From positions 132,088 through 196,087 of the forward strand of contig JAJYDC010000002.1 in assembly GCA_021777835.1 (NCBI GenBank): a stretch of 64,000 nt of DNA, written 5' to 3'. The first letter of the stretch is position 1. Every line of letters starts with the position of its first letter. The translations under genes were made by a program, and so were the position numbers. The notes under the pieces are model-generated. The model did not search any database. It saw nothing but the letters and a program-made list of their open reading frames with translations, and was not told the origin of the DNA. This DNA comes from Bacteroidota bacterium (GTDB lineage: Bacteria; Bacteroidota; Ignavibacteria; Ignavibacteriales; Ignavibacteriaceae). Below are positions 53,956 to 61,632 of the stretch, piece after piece.

Positions 53956-55578
53956 TTATTCCAATGTCACTATCTTTTCGCCCGGGTCTTTTTTCTTTTT
54001 GTAACGCAAGAACAGTATCGGAATAACGCAAATAATAGTTATCATTGAAGCAATGAAAAAGTCATCATCAACAGAAGAAACAAAAGCCTGTTGACTTAAA
54101 TTATAAACGAGAAGAGCATTAGCCCTGGCCGCCGAAATTGCTGCATTACCTCCGACAGTTTGCTGTGAGAACCTTGATAATCCCATAATTATATTTTTAG
54201 TTACGGGAGAATATTTACTAATTGCTTCACCATAAAGTGACGTATGGAATATTGTTCTATCTGTTAATAAAGTGCCCATAATTGCGACACCAAAGCTTCC
54301 GCCGATTTGGCGTAGAACATTAAAAAGTCCAGAGGCTTGTGCCATACGGTCTCTAGGAATGTCAGACAGTGCTATTGTACTTAGAGGAGTAAAAATCATA
54401 CCCATACCAAGTCCGCGCAGATATAAAGATACCATTATTGACGAAGTTTCAGAAAATAATGACAGATAGCGATTGACAAAGAGACTTAACGCCAATAGAG
54501 AAATTCCGATAAGCGCCGGGATTTTGGGATTTATCCTATCAGCAAAATTTCCGGCAATAGGGGAGACCAAACCCTGTATAATTCCAATCGGAAGAAATAA
54601 GGAGCCTGCTTGAAAAGCAGTTCGTCCCAATCCATTTTGTACATACAAAGGTAATATGAATGTGCTGCCGAACATTCCCATTCCGAAGACAAATAATACA
54701 AGATTAGCCATTCCAAAGTTAAAGTTTTTCAACAACCGGAGATCTATTAACGGGTGTTTAATGCTTAAATCGATTATCAGAAAGAATACTAATCCTATGA
54801 AGGATAAAGCAAAACATGATAATATGAACGTAGAAGTCCAACCTCCGGTATTCCATGCAGCATCGCCGTCGGACAGAGCAATTAGAAGGAAAGACAAAAA
54901 TGTTGATACAGCAATAAACCCGGCAACATCAAAGGGTTCTTTCTTCTTCGTTTTATATTCACGCTGAATAATAATAGTTGCTAGAACTCCGATAATTCCA
55001 ATAGGAACGTTAATATCAAAAATCGCATGCCATGCAAAATTATCAATTAGATAACCGCCCAGCATAGGTCCAAGGGATACGGAAGCGGCAGCAGCAATTG
55101 ACCAGAAGCCAAGAGCAACACCTCGCTTTTCCGGAGGGAATTCCCTTGTTACTATAGCCATTCCGACAGGCATCAACAATCCCGCACCTGCGCCTTGAAC
55201 TATTCTGAATAAAATAAGTGCAGTTTCGTTCCAGGAAACTGAGCAAAGCAGGGAACCGAAGGTAAATAGTGAAAGAGCTAAAGTATAAGTACGTTTGTAA
55301 CCCAAATGATCTGCAATCCATCCTGAGGTCGGCAGCATAACTGCGAGCACAAGTAGATAAGCAGTTGCAACCCATTTAACTTGATCAATAGAAATTCCGA
55401 ATGTGGCCATTATTTTTGCCAGAGCAACGTCAACAATTGTCGCATCAAGGACGGCCATAAACGTACCGATCATTACGTTTGCAAGCACCCACCACTTATA
55501 TGACGGATGTTCATGGTGCAGAGAGGAGATACTATTGACTACGCGTCCTCTCATTGATTTATTTCCAAATCCTAACAT
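53956..55578 (-). CDS. DHA2-family (EmrB/QacA-type) drug:proton antiporter
   Basis: 540 residues with 14 predicted membrane helices. Helix 1 carries the DHA2 motif MAVLDATIVDVALAKI; loop 2-3 has ATAYLLVLAVMLPTSGWIADHLGYKRTY; helix 5 has motif C-like GAGAGLLMPVGMAIV and GWRP-type proline/glycine text. It exports hydrophobic toxicants with the periplasmic adaptor and TolC partner of this operon. It starts 3 bases after the adaptor gene's stop. Substrates cannot be predicted from sequence. Confidence 0.94.
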   Translation of the reverse strand: MLGFGNKSMRGRVVNSISSLHHEHPSYKWWVLANVMIGTFMAVLDATIVDVALAKIMATFGISIDQVKWVATAYLLVLAVMLPTSGWIADHLGYKRTYTLALSLFTFGSLLCSVSWNETALILFRIVQGAGAGLLMPVGMAIVTREFPPEKRGVALGFWSIAAAASVSLGPMLGGYLIDNFAWHAIFDINVPIGIIGVLATIIIQREYKTKKKEPFDVAGFIAVSTFLSFLLIALSDGDAAWNTGGWTSTFILSCFALSFIGLVFFLIIDLSIKHPLIDLRLLKNFNFGMANLVLFVFGMGMFGSTFILPLYVQNGLGRTAFQAGSLFLPIGIIQGLVSPIAGNFADRINPKIPALIGISLLALSLFVNRYLSLFSETSSIMVSLYLRGLGMGMIFTPLSTIALSDIPRDRMAQASGLFNVLRQIGGSFGVAIMGTLLTDRTIFHTSLYGEAISKYSPVTKNIIMGLSRFSQQTVGGNAAISAARANALLVYNLSQQAFVSSVDDDFFIASMITIICVIPILFLRYKKKKDPGEKIVTLE

Positions 55579-55581
55579 TTA

Positions 55582-56592
55582 TTATTTCACCTTTACTGAA
55601 ATTTCAACAGACATTCCAGGTCTTAGTATTAACTTATTACCATTTTTCCCTTGGGGGTCGTCTACAGAAATTTTTATTGGTACGCGCTGTGTCACTTTAG
55701 TGAAATTGCCTGAAGCATTGTTAGGCGGAATAAGAGAAAATTCAGAGGCCGTATAATTTCCAATTTCAAAAATCTTTCCATGGAATTTAACATCCGGATA
55801 ACTATCTACTGAAATTTCTACCGGATCGTTTAGATGGATATGTCCAAGTTTTGTTTCTTCAAGGTCAGCTGTAACCCAAATATTCTTTACGTCATAAATA
55901 GTAAATATCGGCTGTCCAGGTTGAACTACATCTCCGGTTAAAACCCATCGTTTTGCAACAACTCCGTTTATCGGAGAAGTAACAGAGGTGTTTTTTAATT
56001 GAGATTCAATTACGCCAATCTGACTCTTTGCAGAGGAGATTTTTGAGACCTCAATATTATATTCTGCTTTTGCTGCATCCAAAGATTTTTGAGAATGATC
56101 AAATTGTTCTTTTGTGATAATACCTCCTTTATATTGGACTAAAGCTCTGTTATAGTCTTCTTCTGCGCGACTAACATTTACTTGAGCAAGAGGGATACTT
56201 TTTTGTGCAAGATCAAGCCCGGCTTTAGCATATGCTTCCTGCGCTTTGAGGTCGCTAGGGTCTAATTTTACTAACAACTGACCGGTTGATACAGTGTCGC
56301 CTTCATCAGTTCCAAGAGTATCAATTCTCCCCAGCATTTTCGTGCTAATAGATACATTGTTAGCATCGATATACGCATCATCAGTTGAAACATAATCCTG
56401 CATATTCATATACCAATAATAGCCTGCAATTACCAGCGCTACAATTATTATGAAAAGAGGTATGATGATTCTCTTTTTCTTAAAAAGCGGTACTTCGTTA
56501 ATATCTTCATCTCCATTTCCGTTTGATTGTGCATTCATGGGCATTTGAGATTCCTTATTTATTTTTTCTTTAACAATGTCTTTGGCTTCCAT
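55582..56592 (-). CDS. HlyD/EmrA-family periplasmic adaptor protein
   Basis: 336 residues. A short cytosolic N-terminus and a single membrane helix (about 38-62, IIIPLFIIIVALVIAGYYWYM) are followed by the lipoyl half-motifs (VSISTKMLGRIDTLGTDEGDTVSTGQLLVKLD and TSPINGVVAKRWVLTGDVVQPGQPI) that frame a coiled-coil hairpin (about 120-200), then a beta-barrel domain. This is the membrane-fusion subunit linking the DHA2 pump to TolC. It lies 13 bases after the TetR gene and 3 bases before the pump gene. Confidence 0.94.
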   Translation of the reverse strand: MEAKDIVKEKINKESQMPMNAQSNGNGDEDINEVPLFKKKRIIIPLFIIIVALVIAGYYWYMNMQDYVSTDDAYIDANNVSISTKMLGRIDTLGTDEGDTVSTGQLLVKLDPSDLKAQEAYAKAGLDLAQKSIPLAQVNVSRAEEDYNRALVQYKGGIITKEQFDHSQKSLDAAKAEYNIEVSKISSAKSQIGVIESQLKNTSVTSPINGVVAKRWVLTGDVVQPGQPIFTIYDVKNIWVTADLEETKLGHIHLNDPVEISVDSYPDVKFHGKIFEIGNYTASEFSLIPPNNASGNFTKVTQRVPIKISVDDPQGKNGNKLILRPGMSVEISVKVK

Positions 56593-56605
56593 TACTTATT
56601 CCTTG

Positions 56606-57217
56606 TTACTTTCTTATTGTAATACCATTTATTATAATTTCTATCATTGATTTCATTGAAGATTCCATTTCAACATATGCTTCTTCGTCAAGGCTGTTTT
56701 CCTTAATCTTAAGGAACCAAGCACGCGATCCGTAGAACATTTGCAGTATTACCTCAGCAGTTTGTTGAGGATTTGAAACTGAAAACTCACCGTTCTTTTT
56801 CCCGATTTGAAGAATATGCTGAAGGATTTCAACTTCATGCTTGTGAAAATCTTTGAAGAGTTCAAGAGATGAAGCTTTAGTCTCTGCGGACTGCTGTAAG
56901 CTAAGTGCGCGTAAATTCACCAGTGTCTTAAAATGCTCTAGCCTTTTGCCTGCATAAGATCTAAACATTTTGCAGGCTGGAATTTTTTCAGTTAACATTG
57001 AATTTATACCGCTGAAGAATTGTTCCGCTTCGTGCTTTATAACTTCATGGTATAGGCTATCCTTTGTAGGGAAATAATAATAGAGTGAAGCTTTACCCAT
57101 GCCGACATCTGCGGCAATTTCGTCCATAGTTACTTTTGAAAAACCATAATATGCAAAACGTTTCCTCGCGGCTCCTAAAATCATATCATGTTTTTCGGTT
57201 GATAATTGCTCTGCCAT
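56606..57217 (-). CDS. TetR/AcrR-family repressor of the efflux operon
   Basis: The start is ATG 57217 (MAEQLSTEKHDMILGAA): AGGAC lies at a suitable distance, and the 62 extra in-frame codons upstream would read through the operator and promoter. The 203-residue protein has the TetR helix-turn-helix at about 10-57 (ILGAARKRFAYYGFSKVTMDEIAADVGMGKASLYYYFPTKDSLYHEV), then a helical ligand domain. First gene of the operon TetR-HlyD-DHA2-TolC, so it is expected to repress its own operon until a pump substrate binds. The perfect operator upstream supports this. Confidence 0.93.
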   Translation of the reverse strand: MAEQLSTEKHDMILGAARKRFAYYGFSKVTMDEIAADVGMGKASLYYYFPTKDSLYHEVIKHEAEQFFSGINSMLTEKIPACKMFRSYAGKRLEHFKTLVNLRALSLQQSAETKASSLELFKDFHKHEVEILQHILQIGKKNGEFSVSNPQQTAEVILQMFYGSRAWFLKIKENSLDEEAYVEMESSMKSMIEIIINGITIRK

Positions 57218-57676
57218 TGTATTTCGTCCTTTATACCATACGACTGTTTCAGTTAAACAGTCGAAAAATAAAATATTCAGATTTAATAAACAAATTATAA
57301 CCGTGATAGAATTCACATGGAGGGGTCGATTGTAGATAGTAAGCATTAAGTAGTTAGTAGCATGTACAAACGAGGTAAAGTGAGTGAATGATCTGGATTT
57401 CAATAGTCAATAAATATTTTGCTTTTGTTTGACAGGTGATTGATATTGTATGAAATATTATTATAAATTATTAGTTTACAAATAATTATATGAAGTGATT
57501 ATGTTATTCCAGTCATTTTCAAAATATGGACTGAATGAAAGAATAATAATTAGGGTTTAATATTTATTGTTAATTGTCAAACAAATAAAAATGAAGATTT
57601 TAAAAATTATTGTAATTATCTTTGCTTTGCATATTAACAGCTTAAAAACATATTTGAACACAAGTTTAGTGAGTTC
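57218..57676. other. Divergent promoter region between the efflux operon and the PP2C/kinase operon
   Basis: 459 bases. The left quarter holds the TetR operator and promoter. The right part, AT-rich, must contain the promoter of the plus-strand phosphatase/kinase unit, which I could not place with confidence. A 29-codon ORF near the right end is listed separately. Confidence 0.6.
57241..57293 (-). promoter_or_regulatory. Sigma70-like promoter with TetR-type operator
   Basis: On the minus strand, -35 TTGTTT (57293-57288) and -10 TATTTT (57270-57265) are 17 bases apart. One base downstream of the -10 lies a perfect inverted repeat CGACTGTTT-AACTG-AAACAGTCG (57263-57241), 23 bases long with 9-base arms, the size and symmetry TetR dimers bind. 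The site covers the expected transcription start, 24 bases before the TetR ATG. Binding would block transcription of the operon, a classic autorepression layout. Confidence 0.8.
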
Positions 57677-57680
57677 ATGA
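57591..57680 (+). CDS. Possible 29-residue leader peptide overlapping the PP2C start
   Basis: ATG at 57591 opens a 29-codon frame whose TGA (57678-57680) overlaps the PP2C ATG (57677-57679) as ATGA, the classic coupling arrangement. The product has a basic, then hydrophobic N-terminus (MKILKIIVIIFALHINS), like a short secreted or membrane peptide. There is no clear ribosome site, so it may be chance. Confidence 0.25.
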   Translation: MKILKIIVIIFALHINSLKTYLNTSLVSS

Positions 57681-58405
57681 AATACATTCATTTGTCTCTC
57701 TCAAAAATAGGTTTAAAAAGATTAGATAATGAAGACGCAGTAGGCGTTTTTGAAATTGACAACGGGATTCTTGCTATTCTGTGTGACGGATTAGGGGGAA
57801 ACAAAGCCGGTGAAGTCGCTTCGCAATTAACTATCGAAACAGTAAGGAATATCTTTTCTGAAGAAGACAACACCGATAGTCTTTCGAAAATTAAACAAGC
57901 AATTATTGAGTCAAATAATGCAATAATTAAGAATGCAAACGCCGACTTTGATTTAAAGGGAATGGCTACAACCGCTGAAGTGCTTTACTTAAAAGACGAT
58001 ACCGCTTTCTGGGGGCATATTGGCGACTCAAGAATCTATCTTCTAAAGAATTCAAAATTAAAACAATTAACAAAAGATCACTCGCTTGTACAGAAACTTG
58101 TTGACGAAGGCTACCTTACAATGAAGGAAGCAGAAAACCATCCAAATAAAAATATTATAATGCGAGCCTTGGGTGATAATGATAATGTTGAAATTGATTT
58201 AAGTAAGCAGAAAATAAATGCAACTGATGACGTGAAATTTTTTCTTTGTTCCGACGGAGTTACTACTGTAATAAAAGATGAAGAACTTCAAAATATATTA
58301 TCAGAAAATGATTTAAAATCTGTATCAAAGACTTTAGCTGACTTAATAGAGGAGCGCGGAGCACCGGATAATTTTTCCTTTATTATTATCTCAAAGGTTT
58401 TATAA
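57677..58405 (+). CDS. PP2C-family serine/threonine protein phosphatase
   Basis: 242 residues, cytosolic, Stp1/PrpC size. The metal-binding and catalytic motifs are complete: RLDNED (15-20), DGLGG (37-41), MATTAEVL (96-103), HIGDSRIYLL (114-123), DHSLV (134-138), CSDGVTTVI (191-199) and DN (231-232). It removes phosphate from Ser/Thr residues and, from its place directly before the kinase gene (stop and ATG adjacent, no spacer), is expected to reverse the action of that kinase. Confidence 0.95.
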   Translation: MKYIHLSLSKIGLKRLDNEDAVGVFEIDNGILAILCDGLGGNKAGEVASQLTIETVRNIFSEEDNTDSLSKIKQAIIESNNAIIKNANADFDLKGMATTAEVLYLKDDTAFWGHIGDSRIYLLKNSKLKQLTKDHSLVQKLVDEGYLTMKEAENHPNKNIIMRALGDNDNVEIDLSKQKINATDDVKFFLCSDGVTTVIKDEELQNILSENDLKSVSKTLADLIEERGAPDNFSFIIISKVL

Positions 58406-60313
58406 ATGATCGGCAGAACGATAGATCATTATAAAATAGATTCAATCCTCGGTGAAGGCGGCATGGGTGTCGTGTACAAAGCTTTTGATATTAAACTTGA
58501 GAGATACGTAGCTTTAAAAATATTAAGCAGGGAAGCGACAAACAATCCGCAATTTATAGCCAGATTTAAGAGAGAAGCAAAGAATCAAGCTAAGCTTACT
58601 CACCCTAACATAGTTCCGGTATATGGTTTTACAGATGAAAACAATATGCTTGGCATTGTGATGGAATTCGTAGATGGCGAAACTTTGGAACATTATATCC
58701 AACGAAAAGGTAAATTGGATATTAAAGATGCTTTGCAGATACTTCAGCAGATATTAACAGGTTCCGGTTATGCGCATTCGAAAGGATTCGTGCACAGAGA
58801 CTTAAAGCCATCCAATATTATACTAAGCAGAGAAGGTATTGTCAAAATAATGGACTTCGGGATTTCAAAGTCTATTAATGAGTCAAAGGGAATTACAAAA
58901 ACCGGGACAAAGATCGGTACAATACTTTATATGAGTCCGGAACAAATTAAAGCGCTTGAGCCTACAAATCAAAGCGATATTTATTCGATTGGTATTACTT
59001 TTTACGAAATGCTGACAGGATCTACGCCGTTTGATTCAGGCACTGAATTTGAAATTATGGAGGCGCATCTTAAAAAGAACCCGCAGAAGCTTTCAGGACA
59101 GATAGCAAACATTCCTTCAGAGGTTGATGTAATAATATCTAAAGCTCTCAATAAGTCAACAGCTAAGCGATATCATACAAGCGAAGAATTTTTGGAGGAT
59201 GTTAATAATTTATTGTTGAAACTTTTCACTACTGAATCAAAAAAGAAAACTGTTGCAGAAAAGAAAGTACAAAAGAAGGAAAGCTCTTTTCTTAAAATTA
59301 AATTTTATGCATATGCATTCTTATTCTTTTGCATACTAGGCGGACTGCTTTACTTTGTCTATATTACAGTTTTTCAGTTCTGGCAAGGTTCGCAGAATAA
59401 GACCTTAAATGCTACAAATCCGACGAGCTATGAAGCAAGCCAGTTATTGAAATCATCATGGAAAGTGCTGCCTTCCAATGTCTCTAATAGCCTTAACTCA
59501 ATTTACTTTTTAAGTGATTCAACCGGTTTTGCGTGCGGTAACAAGGGGGTAGTAATATATACTGAAAATGGAGGCAGGGATTGGAAAACGCTAATCGATT
59601 CATCAGGCATTGACCTATATGATATAGACTTCTTAGGAGCCACACGGGGATTTATTGTTGGCTCTGAAGGAATTCTCCTAAGTTCGGTGGACACCGGGAA
59701 AACTTGGCAAAGGATAAATCTTCCCTCAACTGAATCATTATTTAAAATATATTTTCTTGGGGATATGAAAACCGGATTTATTGTAGGCGCCAAGGGTACT
59801 ATCTTTAAAACAAATGACGGCGGTATTTCATGGTACCAGGTCAATTCGCCTACTCAAGAGCTGTTATATAGCATAAGCTTTGTTGATAATAATACAGGTT
59901 TTATTGTCGGTTGGAACGGAGAGGTGCTTAAAACAACTGACTCAGGAAACGATTGGTCGGAGATTAAAAAATTTTCAGATCAATATCTTAAAGACATAAA
60001 ATTTTTTGATAGCAAATCCGGGGTTATCGTCGGAGGCTCGGGAGTAATTGCAAGAACAAACGATGCAGGAGAAGATTGGAAAATTATTAATTCTGGCACT
60101 TCTTCGGGATTATATGCAGTCAAATTTTTTAATAAAGAAGACGGGATAATATTGGGAGGAAAAGGTGAAGTCTTGACTTCTTTAGACGCGGGAAAAAATT
60201 GGAAAGTAAGTCCCAGTGCTACTTATGCTTCGCTGCTGTCTATTACAGAAACACCATCAAAAAAAGTATATATATCCGGGGAAAACGGGACAATATTAAC
60301 TAATTCAAAATAA
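58406..60313 (+). CDS. Transmembrane Ser/Thr protein kinase with extracytoplasmic Asp-box/YCF48-like propeller
   Basis: 635 residues. Kinase domain about 9-270: LGEGGMGVVYKAFD (15-28), Lys38 in VALKIL, HRDLKPSN (130-137, catalytic Asp132), DFG (150-152) and YMSPEQ (175-180); all required residues are present, so it should be active. A Lys-rich juxtamembrane segment (276-297) precedes one membrane helix (about 299-323). The outside part has six Asp-box-like repeats with a ~41-residue period (ENGGRDW 387-393, DTGKTW ~429-434, NDGGISW 470-476, DSGNDW 512-517, NDAGEDW 552-558, DAGKNW 594-599), each followed by a GFIVG-like strand: a six- or seven-bladed propeller in place of the PASTA repeats of PknB-type kinases. 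It would sense an envelope signal of unknown nature. Confidence 0.93.
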   Translation: MIGRTIDHYKIDSILGEGGMGVVYKAFDIKLERYVALKILSREATNNPQFIARFKREAKNQAKLTHPNIVPVYGFTDENNMLGIVMEFVDGETLEHYIQRKGKLDIKDALQILQQILTGSGYAHSKGFVHRDLKPSNIILSREGIVKIMDFGISKSINESKGITKTGTKIGTILYMSPEQIKALEPTNQSDIYSIGITFYEMLTGSTPFDSGTEFEIMEAHLKKNPQKLSGQIANIPSEVDVIISKALNKSTAKRYHTSEEFLEDVNNLLLKLFTTESKKKTVAEKKVQKKESSFLKIKFYAYAFLFFCILGGLLYFVYITVFQFWQGSQNKTLNATNPTSYEASQLLKSSWKVLPSNVSNSLNSIYFLSDSTGFACGNKGVVIYTENGGRDWKTLIDSSGIDLYDIDFLGATRGFIVGSEGILLSSVDTGKTWQRINLPSTESLFKIYFLGDMKTGFIVGAKGTIFKTNDGGISWYQVNSPTQELLYSISFVDNNTGFIVGWNGEVLKTTDSGNDWSEIKKFSDQYLKDIKFFDSKSGVIVGGSGVIARTNDAGEDWKIINSGTSSGLYAVKFFNKEDGIILGGKGEVLTSLDAGKNWKVSPSATYASLLSITETPSKKVYISGENGTILTNSK

Positions 60314-60364
60314 CCGGTTGAAGAATCTTTCGGTAAAATAATATTAAAATAGCGAGACAAATAA

Positions 60365-61630
60365 TTGGATAAATTTGTAATTGAAGGCGGTAAAAAATTA
60401 TCAGGGAGTATCGAAATAAGCGGCGCAAAGAATGCCTCGCTAGCTTTAATGCCGGCATGTTTGCTAGCATCCGGAAAGTCTACACTATATAATACACCTG
60501 AGTTAAATGATGTGTACACGATGATGAAATTGCTGAATCATCTTGGTGTTGAGAGCTCATTTGAAAATCATTTAATGAAGTTGGACACAAAGAATATTAC
60601 CAGCCAGGATGCACCTTATGAACATGTAAAAAAAATGAGAGCATCTGTTTATGTGCTTGGTCCTTTACTTACTAAATATGGTATGGCAAAAGTATCTTTG
60701 CCCGGAGGATGCGCATGGGGACCTCGTCCTATTAATTTACATTTAGAAGGACTAAAGAAATTAGGGGCTGAGATTGATCTAGTAGAGGGATACATTATTG
60801 CGAAATCAAATAGACTATCCGGTGCAAGAATCAACTTTGATATTTCTTCAGTAGGCGCAACCGGAAATATATTGATGGCTGCTACTTTAGCTAAAGGGAC
60901 TACGGTGTTAAATAACGCTGCGTTGGAACCGGAAATAACAAATCTTGCTGAGTTTCTGCTTAAAATGGGCGCCAAAATAAACGGCATCGGGACTTCAACT
61001 TTAGAAGTAGAAGGTGTTGACGATCTTCATCCTGCTGAAATTGAAACAATTCCGGATAGAATTGAAGCCGGGACAATGCTTATTGCCGGAGCAATTACAA
61101 ACGGATCGGTGACCCTAACTAATTTTCCGTCTAAATTAATTAATTCTGTCCTATCAAAGCTAGAAGACAGCGGGTGCAAGATTAAAATCGAAGGTAATTC
61201 GCTTTCGCTTGATGCAGAATCTAATGAAATTAATTCGGTTGATATTACAACTGCAATATATCCTGGATTTCCGACTGATATGCAAGCACAATGGACTGCA
61301 TATATGGCAATAGCAAGTGGAACTTCTACAGTAACCGACACTATATACCTTGATAGATTTAAACATGTTCCTGAACTATTAAGGCTTGGTGCAAATATTA
61401 ATGTTAATGACAACAGTGCAGTTATTAAGGGCGTAAGCAAATTAAAAGCTGCAAAAGTCATGTCCACTGATCTAAGAGCTAGTGCATGCTTAGTATTAGC
61501 TGGGCTAGCAGCTGAGGGTTCTACAGAAGTATTAAGAGTATATCACCTTGATAGGGGTTATCAAAAAATTGAAGAAAAACTTTGTCTCCTCGGTGCAGAC
61601 ATTCAGCGTGTTAAAGGCAGTGAATATTAA
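60365..61630 (+). CDS. murA: UDP-N-acetylglucosamine 1-carboxyvinyltransferase
   Basis: 421 residues, full length. It transfers enolpyruvate from PEP to UDP-GlcNAc, the first committed step of peptidoglycan synthesis. Visible landmarks: GAKNA (21-25, Lys22 binds PEP), the loop PGGCAWGPRPINLH (113-126) with catalytic Cys116 (the fosfomycin-reactive Cys, so sensitivity would be expected), DYFEAG-like DRIEAGT (the catalytic Asp region) and YPGFPTDMQAQ. The start is TTG at 60365 (MDKFVIEGG), the canonical beginning; no ATG is available nearby. It lies 51 bases after the kinase gene and 2 bases before the peptidase gene. Confidence 0.97.
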   Translation: MDKFVIEGGKKLSGSIEISGAKNASLALMPACLLASGKSTLYNTPELNDVYTMMKLLNHLGVESSFENHLMKLDTKNITSQDAPYEHVKKMRASVYVLGPLLTKYGMAKVSLPGGCAWGPRPINLHLEGLKKLGAEIDLVEGYIIAKSNRLSGARINFDISSVGATGNILMAATLAKGTTVLNNAALEPEITNLAEFLLKMGAKINGIGTSTLEVEGVDDLHPAEIETIPDRIEAGTMLIAGAITNGSVTLTNFPSKLINSVLSKLEDSGCKIKIEGNSLSLDAESNEINSVDITTAIYPGFPTDMQAQWTAYMAIASGTSTVTDTIYLDRFKHVPELLRLGANINVNDNSAVIKGVSKLKAAKVMSTDLRASACLVLAGLAAEGSTEVLRVYHLDRGYQKIEEKLCLLGADIQRVKGSEY

Positions 61631-61632
61631 TT

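Noticed and set aside
57340-57361. Degenerate AGTAAG/TAGTTAG-like repeat near the TetR promoter
   Set aside because: Units are too few and too irregular to count as a tandem array.
61027-61467. 146-codon frame antisense to murA
   Set aside because: It mirrors a well-supported coding gene and its product looks like a frame shadow, not a protein family.
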